In this document: positions 32,581 through 42,337 of the stretch, one piece after another | How the letters are laid out: every line of letters begins with the position of its first letter | Position numbering within the stretch: the stretch's first letter is position 1 | NCBI GenBank assembly: GCA_038503065.1 | Contig: JBCAMK010000005.1 | Span: 1,054,001 to 1,118,000, forward strand | Source: Paragyromitra xinjiangensis | Taxonomy: Eukaryota; Ascomycota; Pezizomycetes; Pezizales; Discinaceae | Reading direction: 5' to 3' | DNA: 64,000 nt | The notes under the pieces: model-generated | The model's input: only the letters and a program-made list of their open reading frames with translations | The model's database searches: none | What the model was told of the DNA's origin: nothing | Position numbers and translations under genes: made by a program

Positions 32581-35500
32581 TCAAATATCAAGCGCATTCA
32601 TAAAAGAAAAGCAATTCGCAATATTTAAATCGTTTCCAAAAAGAAAATCCCATTTAATATCCCGTTGTTCAAAAAATAAAACTCGTTCAAGAGTATAAAG
32701 TGGACAGGAAAGGATGCGGTGTTTGGTTGAATCTTCTTCTCCGCATTGACAAATGTTGGGGGGTTGCCCCGGTAGGTGATCGGCTTTGGAAAGTTCATTT
32801 CTGACTTTCCAAATTCTCTTTGCGCGATGTAGAGGTAATTGAGTGATTTTCGAATTTAGTTGTTTGGAGTATAGGTGTGGAGGGGCCCATTTGTGATGTA
32901 GGGCTTTGCGCGGTTGGAGTGTTAGCCAGTTTAATGTGGTTCTCGTCCATTTGCATGATGGTAGATGGTAGGCTTCTTTGGCTAGGCGATCTGCTGCTTC
33001 GTTTCCTGTGATGCCTGTGTGTGATGGGGTCCATTTGCCCATCACTTGGCAGCCGATTGATTGTAGGGTTTGTATGCTGATGAGGGTATGCCAGAGGTAT
33101 TCCCTGTTGGCTGTGGTTGCGCCTGTTAGCGCCAGTAGGGCATTTTGGTTGTCCACGCATAGAAAAACTGGAGCGGGGTGCATGATGTGGTTGACGAGTA
33201 GATGAGTGGCTTCTTGTATGCCATGTATTTCTGCATCTTCGTTTTCAGCGTGGTGTGCAATATTGCATTGGTGTGAAAGGCTTTGTGTTTCGATGCCAAA
33301 GCGGATGTGAATTAGGTGTGCAGCTGTTGATGTGATTCCATCTTCGGCTTTTGAGCCATCGGAATATAGGAGCCAGGCGTTCTCTAATGTGCCGATCCAA
33401 GATTTGTGTTCTTGGGCTGTTTCTTCTTTGGATTTGGGAGATATGAGGATATTTCCAGGTGGAAGATAATCTGGCAAGGAGGGGGGGAGGAGATTTTCAA
33501 GTGGTGGGGAATGCTGTAGCAAGGGTGTAAGGAGTGAAGTGATTCGTTTGAGTCCAGTTCCTTGGTACTCTTGATTTTGTGGTAAAAGTTTTATCAGAGG
33601 AAGAAAGGCTGGATTGTGGGGTCCGGTCTTTAAGATTCTGATGGCGTATTTTTGTGTGTGCATGTCTAATAATAAATCTAAAGGGGGGAGGGCGGCTTCT
33701 GCGAGTAGCTTTTCAAGCTTGGTTTGCCGCGGAAGGCCAGTGATTAGCCTGGCAAGAGAGTGATAGGCTGGTTTGGTTCTTTCTAAAAGATTTTGTTTGC
33801 CTGTCCACCAAAGGGGTGAGCCCCATAAGAAATTGGGTATGGCTAGGGCGTTTGTGAGTTGATGAAGGTTGGATGGAGTGAGATTGTGTGCTTTGGCCAT
33901 GGTGCTGAGGCGTTGTGTGATTGCCCTGAGTCGATTGGAAGCTTTGTCTATTTGTGGTAGGAAGGAGAGCTTGTCGTCGATGTGTATTCCAAGTGATTTG
34001 ATTACCTGCAAAGGTAGGATTTCAAGATTAATTGAAGGTATGGAAAGTGGGATGTCCAGTTTCCTGATTGTGGTTTTTGTGAGAAAGTGTATGAGTTCTG
34101 TCTTGGGTGGTGAGTATTTGATGTTGAGGAATTTGGCCCTGTTGATTTTTTCCATGAATCGGTTTTGCAGGGTGATGTTTGCGAACTTGGTGCTGAAGGC
34201 TCCTTGTAGGAGAGCGTCATCGTCTTTGTAGATGGATGATTGTTGGAGGTTCGAGGGGGAGGGTTTGGCGTCTAATGCTGCGCTATATATGGTGAACGCA
34301 ATGGAAGAGATAGGCGATCCTTGTGGGAGGCCTTGTGGGAATGGTTTGGGATTCTCCTTTTGCTGATTGAAGGAAAAGGAAATTGTACGATTGTTGTTGA
34401 ATTCTTTGTACCAATTTGTGATCCAATTGGGGAAGGTATAGTGTTGGAGGATGTGGAGCATTTGCGAGTGAATTACGCAGTTGAACGCTCCTTCTATGTC
34501 GGATGTGAGGAGGGATGGTCTGATTTCCCTGTTACCGCTTTTATTTTTGCTTCTGACGATTTTCCTGTCAAGCCATTCTTGAGCAGTTGTGAGCAGGTCG
34601 GCGAGGGGATCTATGGCGGATATGGAGGTTCTTGCTCCCGTGTGTTGGGAATTTATCGTGCCTGTGGTGACTGCGTAGGCTTCTAATTTTTTGGCCATGC
34701 ATTTCTCTAAGAGTTTGCCTAGGCATGAAAGTAGGGAAATGGGGCGATAGGATTTGGGTGTGGAGTAATCGGGTTTTGATGCCTTGGGTATTGGGGTGAT
34801 TAGGGCGTGTTTCCAGCAGGTTGGCATGACTGAATGGAGTAGCGCTTGATTGAAAATTTTTGGTATGAGGTTGGGATCAGCGAGGTGTGCTTGGATGATG
34901 ATGGGATATGTTATGCCATCTGCGCCTGGGGCTGAATTTTTGTTGGTTTTGGCGAGGAATTTGCTGATGTGGTTTGGTGTGATGTGTGGAAGTTCATGTG
35001 TGATGCTTGTGTGCGGTGGTTGTAGCCACTGTGGTGGTATGGATTGTGGAGTGGAGGTGTTGGGTGGAAAAAAGGCTTTTGTGAAAATTTGGCATTTATC
35101 TTGAAATTCAGATTTATTTTCAAGTGAAGGAATGTTGGTGGGGGGGGTGCGTCCTTTGGATTGTTTAATTGTTTTCCATAGGGCGTCAGGGTTGTTGGTG
35201 TTGAGTCTTTGCTGCCAGTGGTGTTCTTTGGCGAGTTTGACTTCTTTTTGCCATTTTTTATGTAAATTTTTGGCGGTGAGTTTGTTTTCTGGTGTGGGGT
35301 GTGTTCTGTAGTATTTGTTTGTGGCACTGAGGGCCTTGCGTAGTTTGGTGAGTTCTTTTGTCCACCATGATTTGGACTTTTGAGAGGGTTTTGAAAGGGG
35401 AATTGCGGTTTCTGTTGCTTGTTGTAGCATGTGCGTTAAAGTTTCGCATGCTAGTGTGGTTTGCGCTTTGGTTGTGAGCGACATTTTGTGTATTGGATGA

Positions 35501-36267
35501 TTTTGTATTATGCGGTGGAATTTGTCCCAGTCTGCTTTGTGTATGTCCCTTTTGGGGTGAGTGTGGGTGTGAGCGTTAAGAATGAATGTTGTGGTGATGG
35601 TGGCGTGATCTGAGCCATCTTTGAGTCCTGAATCGCTTTCCCATAATTGGGCGAGGTGATCAATGCCCTTGGATAGCGTGAGGTCGATTATAGAGGGATT
35701 GTTGCCATTGCGTGGGAAGTGTGTGTATGTCCCTAGGTGGTTGTGTAGGTGGTAGTTTTGTTCTTCTAGCCATGAAACTAGGAGGTTGGATATGGGTCTG
35801 GTTCTGTCGATGGTTGGGAAGTGTAGATGTGTTTTGGCGCCATACCACCATGTGTGGTGAAGATTGAAGTCTCCGCAGATGATGTGGTTGGGTAGGAAGG
35901 TGTTGGTGGATAGGTAATTGTGTGATGATGGAAGGTGATTTGCGTAGATGTTGGTGATGTCTATTGTTAAACTCGGAGTTTTGATTTGTACTGTTATGCA
36001 GTTGTTGAAATATATGGATTTCTGTATTGGATTGAGTTGTGATTTGATGTAGGTTGCGCATTTGGGATTCGGTGATGTGGGTGCGAATAGTGTAAAGTTT
36101 GGAATTTGAGGTGGTAGACCTGTTGGTAGGCACCAGGGGTCTTGTAGTAGGAGTGCTATTAAGTTTTCGTTTGATGCGGCGTGTTGTGTTACTGAATAGG
36201 TGGAGGCCATTCCTTTGGCACAGTTCAGTTGCTGTACCTGGGCTATGCCTGATGATTTGGTTGTCAT
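32581..36267 (-). CDS. LINE2 ORF2: endonuclease-reverse transcriptase-RNase H (1,228 aa)
   Basis: The N-terminal APE-type endonuclease (about 1-235) shows VQQLNCAKG, LLQDPWCLPTGLPP, ICGDFNLHHTWWYG, NNPSIIDLTLS and GSDHATI. RT (about 450-760) shows KPDYSTPKSYRPISLLSCLG, LTSDIEGAFNCV, GLPQGSPISSIAFTIYSAAL and SIYKDDDALL. RNase H (about 945-1085) shows LYSDGSKAEDG, ENEDAEIHGIQEAT, CVDNQNALLAL and WTPSHTGITGNEAADRLAKE. It ends with a CCHC-like CQCGEEDSTKHRILSCP. Target-primed reverse transcription is the expected activity. Unusual: Asp where the catalytic Glu of the QEPW motif stands in the A family, and YKDDD rather than YIDDD at the RT active site; either could lower activity. The start ATG lies one base after the ORF1 stop (TAAAATG). 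Confidence 0.92.
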   Translation of the reverse strand: MTTKSSGIAQVQQLNCAKGMASTYSVTQHAASNENLIALLLQDPWCLPTGLPPQIPNFTLFAPTSPNPKCATYIKSQLNPIQKSIYFNNCITVQIKTPSLTIDITNIYANHLPSSHNYLSTNTFLPNHIICGDFNLHHTWWYGAKTHLHFPTIDRTRPISNLLVSWLEEQNYHLHNHLGTYTHFPRNGNNPSIIDLTLSKGIDHLAQLWESDSGLKDGSDHATITTTFILNAHTHTHPKRDIHKADWDKFHRIIQNHPIHKMSLTTKAQTTLACETLTHMLQQATETAIPLSKPSQKSKSWWTKELTKLRKALSATNKYYRTHPTPENKLTAKNLHKKWQKEVKLAKEHHWQQRLNTNNPDALWKTIKQSKGRTPPTNIPSLENKSEFQDKCQIFTKAFFPPNTSTPQSIPPQWLQPPHTSITHELPHITPNHISKFLAKTNKNSAPGADGITYPIIIQAHLADPNLIPKIFNQALLHSVMPTCWKHALITPIPKASKPDYSTPKSYRPISLLSCLGKLLEKCMAKKLEAYAVTTGTINSQHTGARTSISAIDPLADLLTTAQEWLDRKIVRSKNKSGNREIRPSLLTSDIEGAFNCVIHSQMLHILQHYTFPNWITNWYKEFNNNRTISFSFNQQKENPKPFPQGLPQGSPISSIAFTIYSAALDAKPSPSNLQQSSIYKDDDALLQGAFSTKFANITLQNRFMEKINRAKFLNIKYSPPKTELIHFLTKTTIRKLDIPLSIPSINLEILPLQVIKSLGIHIDDKLSFLPQIDKASNRLRAITQRLSTMAKAHNLTPSNLHQLTNALAIPNFLWGSPLWWTGKQNLLERTKPAYHSLARLITGLPRQTKLEKLLAEAALPPLDLLLDMHTQKYAIRILKTGPHNPAFLPLIKLLPQNQEYQGTGLKRITSLLTPLLQHSPPLENLLPPSLPDYLPPGNILISPKSKEETAQEHKSWIGTLENAWLLYSDGSKAEDGITSTAAHLIHIRFGIETQSLSHQCNIAHHAENEDAEIHGIQEATHLLVNHIMHPAPVFLCVDNQNALLALTGATTANREYLWHTLISIQTLQSIGCQVMGKWTPSHTGITGNEAADRLAKEAYHLPSCKWTRTTLNWLTLQPRKALHHKWAPPHLYSKQLNSKITQLPLHRAKRIWKVRNELSKADHLPGQPPNICQCGEEDSTKHRILSCPLYTLERVLFFEQRDIKWDFLFGNDLNIANCFSFMNALDI

Positions 36268-36268
36268 T

Positions 36269-37702
36269 TTAATTTGTGGTGGTGGGTTTTTTGGAGCGGT
36301 TTACTAGATATAGAGCTCTGGTCTTGGCTTTCTCGGGGCAATCGATAGCTGTGTGTTGGTTGGTATCGCAGCATGCGCAGCGAAGGGGCATGTGGGTGCA
36401 TCTGGCTCCTCCTTTGCAGGTGGGGGTGGAGCACTTGTGATCTTTGGTGTGGTGGGATTGGGCACATATGGCGCAGGCAGTGTCATTTTTGCATGTGGCA
36501 TCGTGGTGTCCAAGTTTTTGGCAGTTGCGGCATTGGGTGGTAGGATTGATGGGATGGTATTCACGTGCTTTGCATGTGGCGTTGAAGAGGTTGAGGTATG
36601 TGAAACCGAGTGATTTGAGGGTGTGTTTGGCGGGTATGGCAATGACGATGGAGGAGTGTTTTTTTCCCTTGCGGCCTTCTTCGGTGCTGAGCCATCTGGG
36701 TGCTTGTGCGAGTTCGACTTCGGGGAGGGCTGCTTGTAGTGCGTTGGTAATATCAGTGATTTGAGTTGGCTTGTTATTGAAGTAGGTTGGGACGCTGTCC
36801 AAGATGAATTTGGACCATCTGCTGTTGACTCTGGTGTTGGTGATGGGAATTTTGAGTAGTGTGCATGCGGAAGTGATTTCGTGTTGGTATTGTGTGAGGA
36901 AGGTGTCTGCTGGCTCATTGGGACGGGTGAGTAGCATTAGGTTGTCTCCATTTGTTTTCCTGACTGCAAGGATGCAGGTTTTCTGTGCTCCTAGTTTGTT
37001 GTTTATGGCGTCAAGGATTGTGTCGGGGGTGATGGTTGTTGGGAGAGGTTCGGTAAGTTCCAAGATGATTTCTCTTTTGTCCGTGGTGTAGTCTGGCTTA
37101 TAGAGGGGTTGGGGTGCTGGTTTTTTGCCCTTTTTGTTTAGAACTTGTTGGAATGAGGGTTCACCTGGTGCTGGGGCGGTGATGTTGGCATAGGAGGTTT
37201 GAGCTCCTTGTTTGGGTTTGGTTTGGTTGGTGGGTTGGGGAGCTTGAATGGTGGGGATGATGGGGGCGGTTGGTGTGGTTTTTGCTGTTTGCAAGCTGTG
37301 GAGTCTGTTGTCTAGGGTGCGAACATCATTTTGAAGTCTAATGTTTTGTGCCTTGATGTCGGCGAGTTTGGTGAGGGAGGATTCGTGCTGTTTGTGGCTG
37401 AACTGAATCTGGGTTTTGAGACTGCTTAGCTGTTGTTCAAAATCTAGCTTAAGGTCTGAAATTTGGCTTTGGATGAGCCAGGCGAGGTAGTTGGTGGCTT
37501 TGCTGTGATTGAGGTTCTGAAGTTCCTCGGGCGCAAATTGTGTAAAGTTCATGTCGGAGTTGTATTCTTGTCCTCCGATGTCTTCTTCGTCTTCGTCGGC
37601 TTCGCTGGAGGAGCTGCTGTGGTGGGAGGGGGGTTTATCTGTCATGGGAAGGTCTGCTGCGTGAAAGGCAGAGAGCGCGGTGGAGCCTTCCGCTTGTGAC
37701 AT
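36269..37702 (-). CDS. LINE2 ORF1: gag-like zinc-knuckle protein (477 aa from first ATG)
   Basis: The frame is open back to 37801, but the first ATG is at 37702, giving MSQAEGSTALSAFHAADLPM; STALSAF is also just after the first ATG of the B-element ORF1, so this start is preferred. The middle holds a predicted coiled coil (LDFEQQLSSLKTQIQFSHKQ). The conserved RNA-binding core reads YTTDKREIILELTEPLP, then NSRWSKFILDSVPTYF and LAQAPRWLSTEEGRKGKKHS. The C-terminus carries three zinc knuckles (CRNCQKLGHHDATC, CAICAQSHHTKDHKC, CACCDTNQHTAIDC). Binds element RNA in the RNP. Translation of ORF2 probably follows by termination-reinitiation. Confidence 0.9.
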   Translation of the reverse strand: MSQAEGSTALSAFHAADLPMTDKPPSHHSSSSSEADEDEEDIGGQEYNSDMNFTQFAPEELQNLNHSKATNYLAWLIQSQISDLKLDFEQQLSSLKTQIQFSHKQHESSLTKLADIKAQNIRLQNDVRTLDNRLHSLQTAKTTPTAPIIPTIQAPQPTNQTKPKQGAQTSYANITAPAPGEPSFQQVLNKKGKKPAPQPLYKPDYTTDKREIILELTEPLPTTITPDTILDAINNKLGAQKTCILAVRKTNGDNLMLLTRPNEPADTFLTQYQHEITSACTLLKIPITNTRVNSRWSKFILDSVPTYFNNKPTQITDITNALQAALPEVELAQAPRWLSTEEGRKGKKHSSIVIAIPAKHTLKSLGFTYLNLFNATCKAREYHPINPTTQCRNCQKLGHHDATCKNDTACAICAQSHHTKDHKCSTPTCKGGARCTHMPLRCACCDTNQHTAIDCPEKAKTRALYLVNRSKKPTTTN

Positions 37703-37899
37703 TGGGATTGCTTTACGTTGGATGGGAGGAGAAAGGTGAGAGGAGGTTCGTTTGCGGCCAGCAACCTTTGGTGGAGTTGTTTGAACGCGGACAAAGTGCA
37801 CTGGGGTTGCGATGGGTGAGGGGGATCTCCTGGGGGGAGTTTGGGGATCCAGAGTGATGACTCCGATGCAGGAGGAGGTAAATTTCCTGAAGCGGGGTA

Positions 37900-37970
37900 A
37901 AAGTGGTGAGAAAGGAAGCAGTAAAGTTAAAGACTTTTTGCTGTGTGTAACGCGGTTGCAACGCAGAATT
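37900..37970 (-). promoter_or_regulatory. Conserved 5' leader block of LINEs (LINE2 copy)
   Basis: TTGCAACCGCGTTACACACA, then GCAAAAAGTCTTTAACT and CTTTCTCACCACTTTTACCC. Counterparts occur at the same distance from the 5' end in A1 (about 51455-51525), B1 (about 53550-53620), A2 (about 60310-60380) and B2 (about 62395-62470), though the LINE2 ORFs are strongly diverged. Likely part of an internal promoter or an RNA packaging signal. Confidence 0.55.
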
Positions 37971-38302
37971 TGGTGTTTTTGGCTATTTCAATCAGCGATG
38001 TCGGGGCATGTGTATTACCTGTAGATAGCGCTGCCAGTGCGTTGCCTATCAGCTTCCGCTGATGCATACAGCACAGGTTGATTCAGAACTCTACCACTTC
38101 CTCGGAGTGGTAGATGCAGCCGTCTATGTGCCGTCAGCTCGTCAACTGACGCACATGCGGTTCCTCTGTATCAACCAGATCAGTGGGACGCGGTAGCTCT
38201 CTGCATGTGGGAGCAACCCCACCGATGCAGGCTCCTACTGTCCCATCAGTCCGGCCCTATTCTACTACACATGCTAGAGGCAGTAACGGCATACCCGTTA
38301 CA

Positions 38303-39594
38303 GTACCTCCCTCTCCAAGAACCTGCCCTCAGGGTCTAGTTACAATACTCGTTCTATGTCTATGTCTAGGTCTATGATGGTGTTGTACAAGTGAAATGAA
38401 ATGAAGAGAGAATACCGCCGATAGGAAATGATTGAGATGCAGGAAAGATAGCTTGTATCGTTGATAGCAAATAAAGACAAAAGAAGCATGGCTACGATAG
38501 CCCCTTCACTCGAGCCTCCCTAGGCTTCTTGGGGTAGCGTTTGTGGAAGTCCAGGAGTGCATCCTCCGCTGTCCTCTTCAGGTTCTCCCATGGTTCCCAA
38601 GTAGCGTCCTCCTGCTCGAATCCTTCCCAGAGCACTAGGTATTCCACCCTCTTCACCTGCCGGTTCACCCTCGAATCCACCACCTCGTTGACCACCCAGT
38701 TCTCCTGGCCTTCTATCTCCTCTGGCTCTGGCGGGGGCACTCTTCTCAGCGGGTCTGCAGGAACTTTGTATGGCTCCAGTAGGCTGACATGGAACACAGG
38801 ATGAATCTTCATCTGCGGGGGTAGGTCTAGCTGGTAAGCACGCTTGCCTACAGCCTTCACAACCTTGAAGGGACCGAGCTTCTTGCGGTCCAGCTTGTTC
38901 ATCGGCCGCTTTGTTTGCACATTGCGGCGATCAAGCATCACTTCATCCCCAGGCTTTACCTCTGGCGCCTTCATGTGGTGTTTATCATACCACCGGGCCA
39001 TCCGGAGTCTTGCCTTTGCCAGGTTTGCGTTCATGTGTCCCCAGATAGTCTCCCACTGTGAAATGATCACCTCGCTCGCTGGATTGCTCCACTCAGTAGA
39101 CGGCTTCGGTTTGGGCCAGTTGGTTCTAGGTTCAAACCCATAGTTGGCGCAGAAAGGCGAGTACTTAGTAGCCTCGGAGATGGCAGAGTTATAAGCATAC
39201 TCCGCAAGAGGTAGTGACTCTGCCCAGTCGTCCTGTTGATAAGAACAGTACGTACGCATGTACTGCTCCAGCGTCTGGTTAACCCGTTCCGTTTGGCCAT
39301 CTGTCTGTGCGTGGAAGGCCGTCGATAGGTTCAGCTTAACTGAGAGGAGGTCCATCAATGATTGCCAGAAGTGGGACAGGAACTTACTGTCTCTATCTGA
39401 GACTATGTCCTCAGGGAGCCCGTGGTGCTTCCATACCTCAGTAAGGAAGAGCTTCGCCATGTCCTCAGTCTTATTCAGCGTTGGAAGCGGAATAAAGTGA
39501 GCCATCTTAGAGAAGCGGTCAACTATGACCCACACCTTGGTGTACCCATTGGACTCAGGTAGTCCCACAATGAAGTCCATAGAAATCGAAGCCC
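38303..39594 (-). mobile_element. gypsy1 internal fragment (integrase end)
   Basis: The 3' end of a Ty3/gypsy pol gene next to its polypurine tract and LTR. It stops at 39594, where LINE A0 begins; the cut falls within the codons for RPWAS/SISMDF at the start of the integrase core. The upstream half of gypsy1 should lie outside the window. Confidence 0.88.
38492..39594 (-). pseudogene. gypsy1 integrase with chromodomain, 5'-truncated
   Basis: Open frame from the LINE junction to the stop at 38492. The rve core shows SISMDFIVGLPE (first Asp), EDIVSDRDSKFLSHFWQSLM (second Asp) and TAFHAQTDGQTERVNQTLEQ (Glu). Then come LARKxLGPFKV-type GPY/F sequence (LDRKKLGPFKVVKAVGKRAY) and a C-terminal chromodomain (VEYLVLWEGFEQEDATWEPW). 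Chromodomain integrases steer insertion to heterochromatin marks, which fits a nested cluster. The first residues of the apparent ORF (MKLEIGN) come from the LINE tail. The zinc finger and all upstream domains are missing here. Confidence 0.88.
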
Positions 39595-41456
39595 AATTTC
39601 CAATTTCCAATTTCATTTAATTTAGACGATCGCTAACCTAACTAGCTACCGAATGGTACGCGTATAAGAATACATGACCTCATCCACCGCCAATCTCTTC
39701 TTCCCCGTTAATAGAAATCATACAAAATAAATGAAACAAAACAAATAAACACAAACAACCACACATACAAACTAAATCAAAAATATATATAAATGAAATA
39801 TCCCCAATAACCGGAAACAAAAGAAAAGCTTCCACCGCCCGGATTACCAGTTTTCATTTTTTAATCGAGCAAGTTGCAATTGGAAATTGCATCCAAATAT
39901 GAATTTGAAGAGAGTTGGGCCAAGTTATTCATACGAATAAAGTGGAGTAGATCAGTTGCGTTGGTGTTGTCCAATATTGCTGTGTGCCAATTGCTTCCCC
40001 ATTGTGGGCGTGAAGAAATGTTCAGCGGGCAGTGTAAGGCCAAATGGATCGATGATGATGTTTCCCCGCATGCGCACGTTGTTGGGGGAGTTCGTGGGTT
40101 CGTGTCCGCTTTGGTTTGGTTCGTGCGTAGTAGGGAAATAGCTCGTGCTTGTGAACGTCGGAGGAATCTAATAATATGAGGAGGGTGTAGGGAAACTGGA
40201 GTGGGGGCATTCCGCTGCCATTCTCTCAAAAGTTGTAACTTGGGTTGAAGGCATAGCCAGCCCAGCGTCGTGCAAGTATGTTTGCATGGATGTTTTGTGA
40301 GCCCTTCCTTGGCCAGGCGATCTGCTATTTCATTACCTGCTATGCCCATGTGAGATGGGGTCCAGCGTGCGATGACCGAGCAGTTTAAATTATGGAGGGT
40401 TTTGATATGCGATAGGGTATCATTTAGAAATTGTCTGTTGGATGTAGGTCCTCCAGCTAAGGCTCTGATTGCGTTTTGATTGTCAATGCAGAGGTAAATG
40501 TCGGCATTATCTATTGGTAGATTTTTAATGAGGTATGAAGTGGCTTCCTGTATGCCGTGGAGTTCGGCATCTTCATTTTCGCATTGGTGACCGAGATTGC
40601 AGTTGCCTGAATGTGAATGGAGGATTGTTCCGGCAAAGATGTGTTGGATATTCCAGCCTGCTGCGGTGATACCCGTTTCGGATTTAGATCCATCTGAGTA
40701 AACTACCCAGGCGTTGGAGAGGGAGTTTATCCAATCTTTATGGGATAGGGTCGCCGATTGTTTAGTACCCACTATGTGGATGTTGTTATGAGGAAGAAAT
40801 GGATGTGTGGGGAGGGAAAGAGCTTCAAGTGGAGGTCCTTGGAGGAGTTTGGAAAGGATATTGCTGACTCTTTGTAGGCCTGTGCCTATGAATTTGTTGT
40901 GTTGTATGTGTTGTTGTAGGATGTGGTGAAGGGGGTTATTGGGGTTGCGCAGAATGCGTATCGTGTAAAGTTGTGTGCGCATGTCCAATAATAAATTGAG
41001 GGGAGGTAATCCTGCTTCTGGCAGGAGTTTGTTGATAGGGGTGAATTTGGGGAGGCCTGTTATGAGTCGGGCAACCCTATGATAGGAGGGGTTGAGTCGG
41101 TTGAGGATGTCTGAAGTGCCTGTCCACCATACCTCTGAGCCAAATAGGGCTGCTGGGAGGATGATGGTGAGGGCTAGTTGATGTAGGAGGTGAGGTGTCG
41201 GTCCCTTGCTCTTAACAAGGTTGTTGACTAGGTATAACGATGTGCGTAGCCTGGAAGCTGCTTTCTGGCAATGTGTGTGAAAGTTCAATCTTTGATCTAG
41301 TATGATGCCTAGGACCTTGATTTGCGGAGATGGGTTGATGGTTTTATTGAAAAGATATATGCTTTGTTTTATTGACAGGCTGCTGCTGGAGGGGATTAAA
41401 TGGAGCAGCTCGGTCTTGGGTTCGGAGAAAGATATGTTGAGGAAGTTGTAACAGGG
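39595..41456 (-). mobile_element. LINE A0, 3' part, cut by gypsy2
   Basis: Begins with the tail (AATTTCCAATTTCCAATTTC on the plus strand) at the gypsy1 junction and includes the 3' UTR and the C-terminal part of ORF2. At 41456 the sequence passes within an ORF2 codon into the gypsy2 LTR. The rest of A0 must lie beyond the right edge of the window, after gypsy2 ends. Confidence 0.9.
39861..41456 (-). pseudogene. LINE A0 ORF2, C-terminal fragment (RT thumb to RNase H)
   Basis: Open frame from the gypsy2 junction. Starts at FLNISFSEPKTELLHLIPS after the RT palm; the YIDDD box is off-window. It contains DQRLNFHTHCQKAASRLRTS, FGSEVWWTGTSDILN, RNase H motifs VVYSDGSKSETGITAAG, ENEDAELHGIQEAT, CIDNQNAIRAL, WTPSHMGIAGNEIADRLAKE and the terminal CACGETSSSIHLALHCP. 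No internal stop codon, so it was cut rather than decayed. Confidence 0.88.
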
Positions 41457-42147
41457 GTAGGCCTAGGTAGATAGGCTAGGTGTACGGCCGTTGCGAAATG
41501 GATATAGATCAAGTTCAGAATCCGATTCTTTTCGTGCAAACTACTCAAGAATCTTAAGGGCTCAACTATCGCTAAAGAAAGAGCAGCAGGGTGGAGCATT
41601 CGTGATGTATTTAACACCTGTGTTCCGCAGTCCTCGCTCTGCCGTGCTCTAGTGGGGGACTGGGTTTGACCCGGAGTCCCATTGCCAAATGAACTGGTGT
41701 TCTACTCCGGAGGACCTTCCGTACTTCCGGGGGCTATGCTCCAAGAGCTGCCGCACCTCCATTAGCAATCTGACCACTCTAGACTCTATGAACCACCGGC
41801 ACAGTCCTGCACACTGCAGTCCTACATGCACGGCGCAGTTCAGTCTAATCCGCATGTGTTTTACTAGTAGATAGCGCTGCCAGTGCGTTGCCTATCAGCT
41901 TGCGCTGATGCATACTGCACAGGTTGATTCAGAACTCTACCACTTCCTCGGAGTGGCGGATGCAGCTGTCTATGTGCCGTCAGCTCGTCAACTGACGCAC
42001 ATGCGGTTCCTCTGTATCAACCAGATCAGTGGGACGCGGTAGCTCTCTGCATGTGGGAGCAACCCCACCAATGCAGGCTCCTACTGTCCCATCAGTCCGG
42101 CCCTGATCTACTCACATGCTGGAGGCAGTAACAGCGTACCTGTTACA
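41457..42147 (-). mobile_element. gypsy2 LTR, intact (691 bp)
   Basis: Termini TGTAACAGG / CCTGTTACA form a perfect 9-bp inverted repeat. On the inner side GTACCTCCCTCTCC (42148-42161) is the polypurine tract read on the minus strand, so this is the 3' LTR of a minus-oriented element. GAAGT at 41452-41456 is the probable target duplication; its partner and the 5' LTR lie off the window. It preserves the empty sites of the solo LTR and of LINE2 in gypsy1. Confidence 0.92.
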
Positions 42148-42161
42148 GTACCTCCCTCTCC
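42148..42161 (-). promoter_or_regulatory. Polypurine tract of gypsy2
   Basis: GTACCTCCCTCTCC on the plus strand, i.e. a purine run on the coding strand, immediately inside the LTR end TGTTACA. The same tract is at 38303-38316 in gypsy1. Confidence 0.7.
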
Positions 42162-42337
42162 AAGAACCTGCCCTCAGGGTCTAGTTACAATGCTCGTTCT
42201 ATGTCTAGGTCTAGGTCTATGATGGTGTTGTACAGGTGAATTAAGAATGAAGAGAGAATACCGCCGATAGGAAATGATCGAATTGCAGGAAAGACAGCTA
42301 GTATCGTTGATAGGAAATAGAGACAAAGGAAACATGG

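Larger units (their letters stand above)
32376..38007 (-). mobile_element. LINE2, full-length Tad-like non-LTR retrotransposon
   Basis: 5.63 kb, 5' end at 38007 and A-rich tail with ATAA repeats at about 32376-32400. Flanked by 9-bp target duplications ATGTGTATT (32367-32375 and 38008-38016) within the gypsy1 LTR. It carries ORF1 (gag-like) and ORF2 (endonuclease, reverse transcriptase, RNase H), both open. It belongs to a different family from LINE A/B but shares with them a roughly 70-nt 5' leader block (about 37900-37970). Confidence 0.92.
30953..38302 (-). mobile_element. LTR of gypsy1 (chromovirus), split by a solo LTR and by LINE2
   Basis: The LTR occurs in three pieces: 30953-31189, 32196-32375 and 38008-38302. 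They match the uninterrupted LTR at 41457-42147 in order. It begins TGTACCGGGGGTAGGCC and ends CCCGTTACA, followed by a pyrimidine-rich GTACCTCCCTCTCC, which on the minus strand is the polypurine tract of the element, so this is its 3' LTR. The first gap is a solo LTR with CCCAT duplication; the second is LINE2 with ATGTGTATT duplication. ATTTC left of 30953 is the candidate 5-bp target duplication, whose partner would lie off the window. Confidence 0.85.

Noticed and set aside
41650..41710. tRNA B-box-like GGGTTTGACCC in the gypsy LTR
   Set aside because: Flanking stems do not make a cloverleaf, and the same sequence lies in both LTR copies; part of the LTR.
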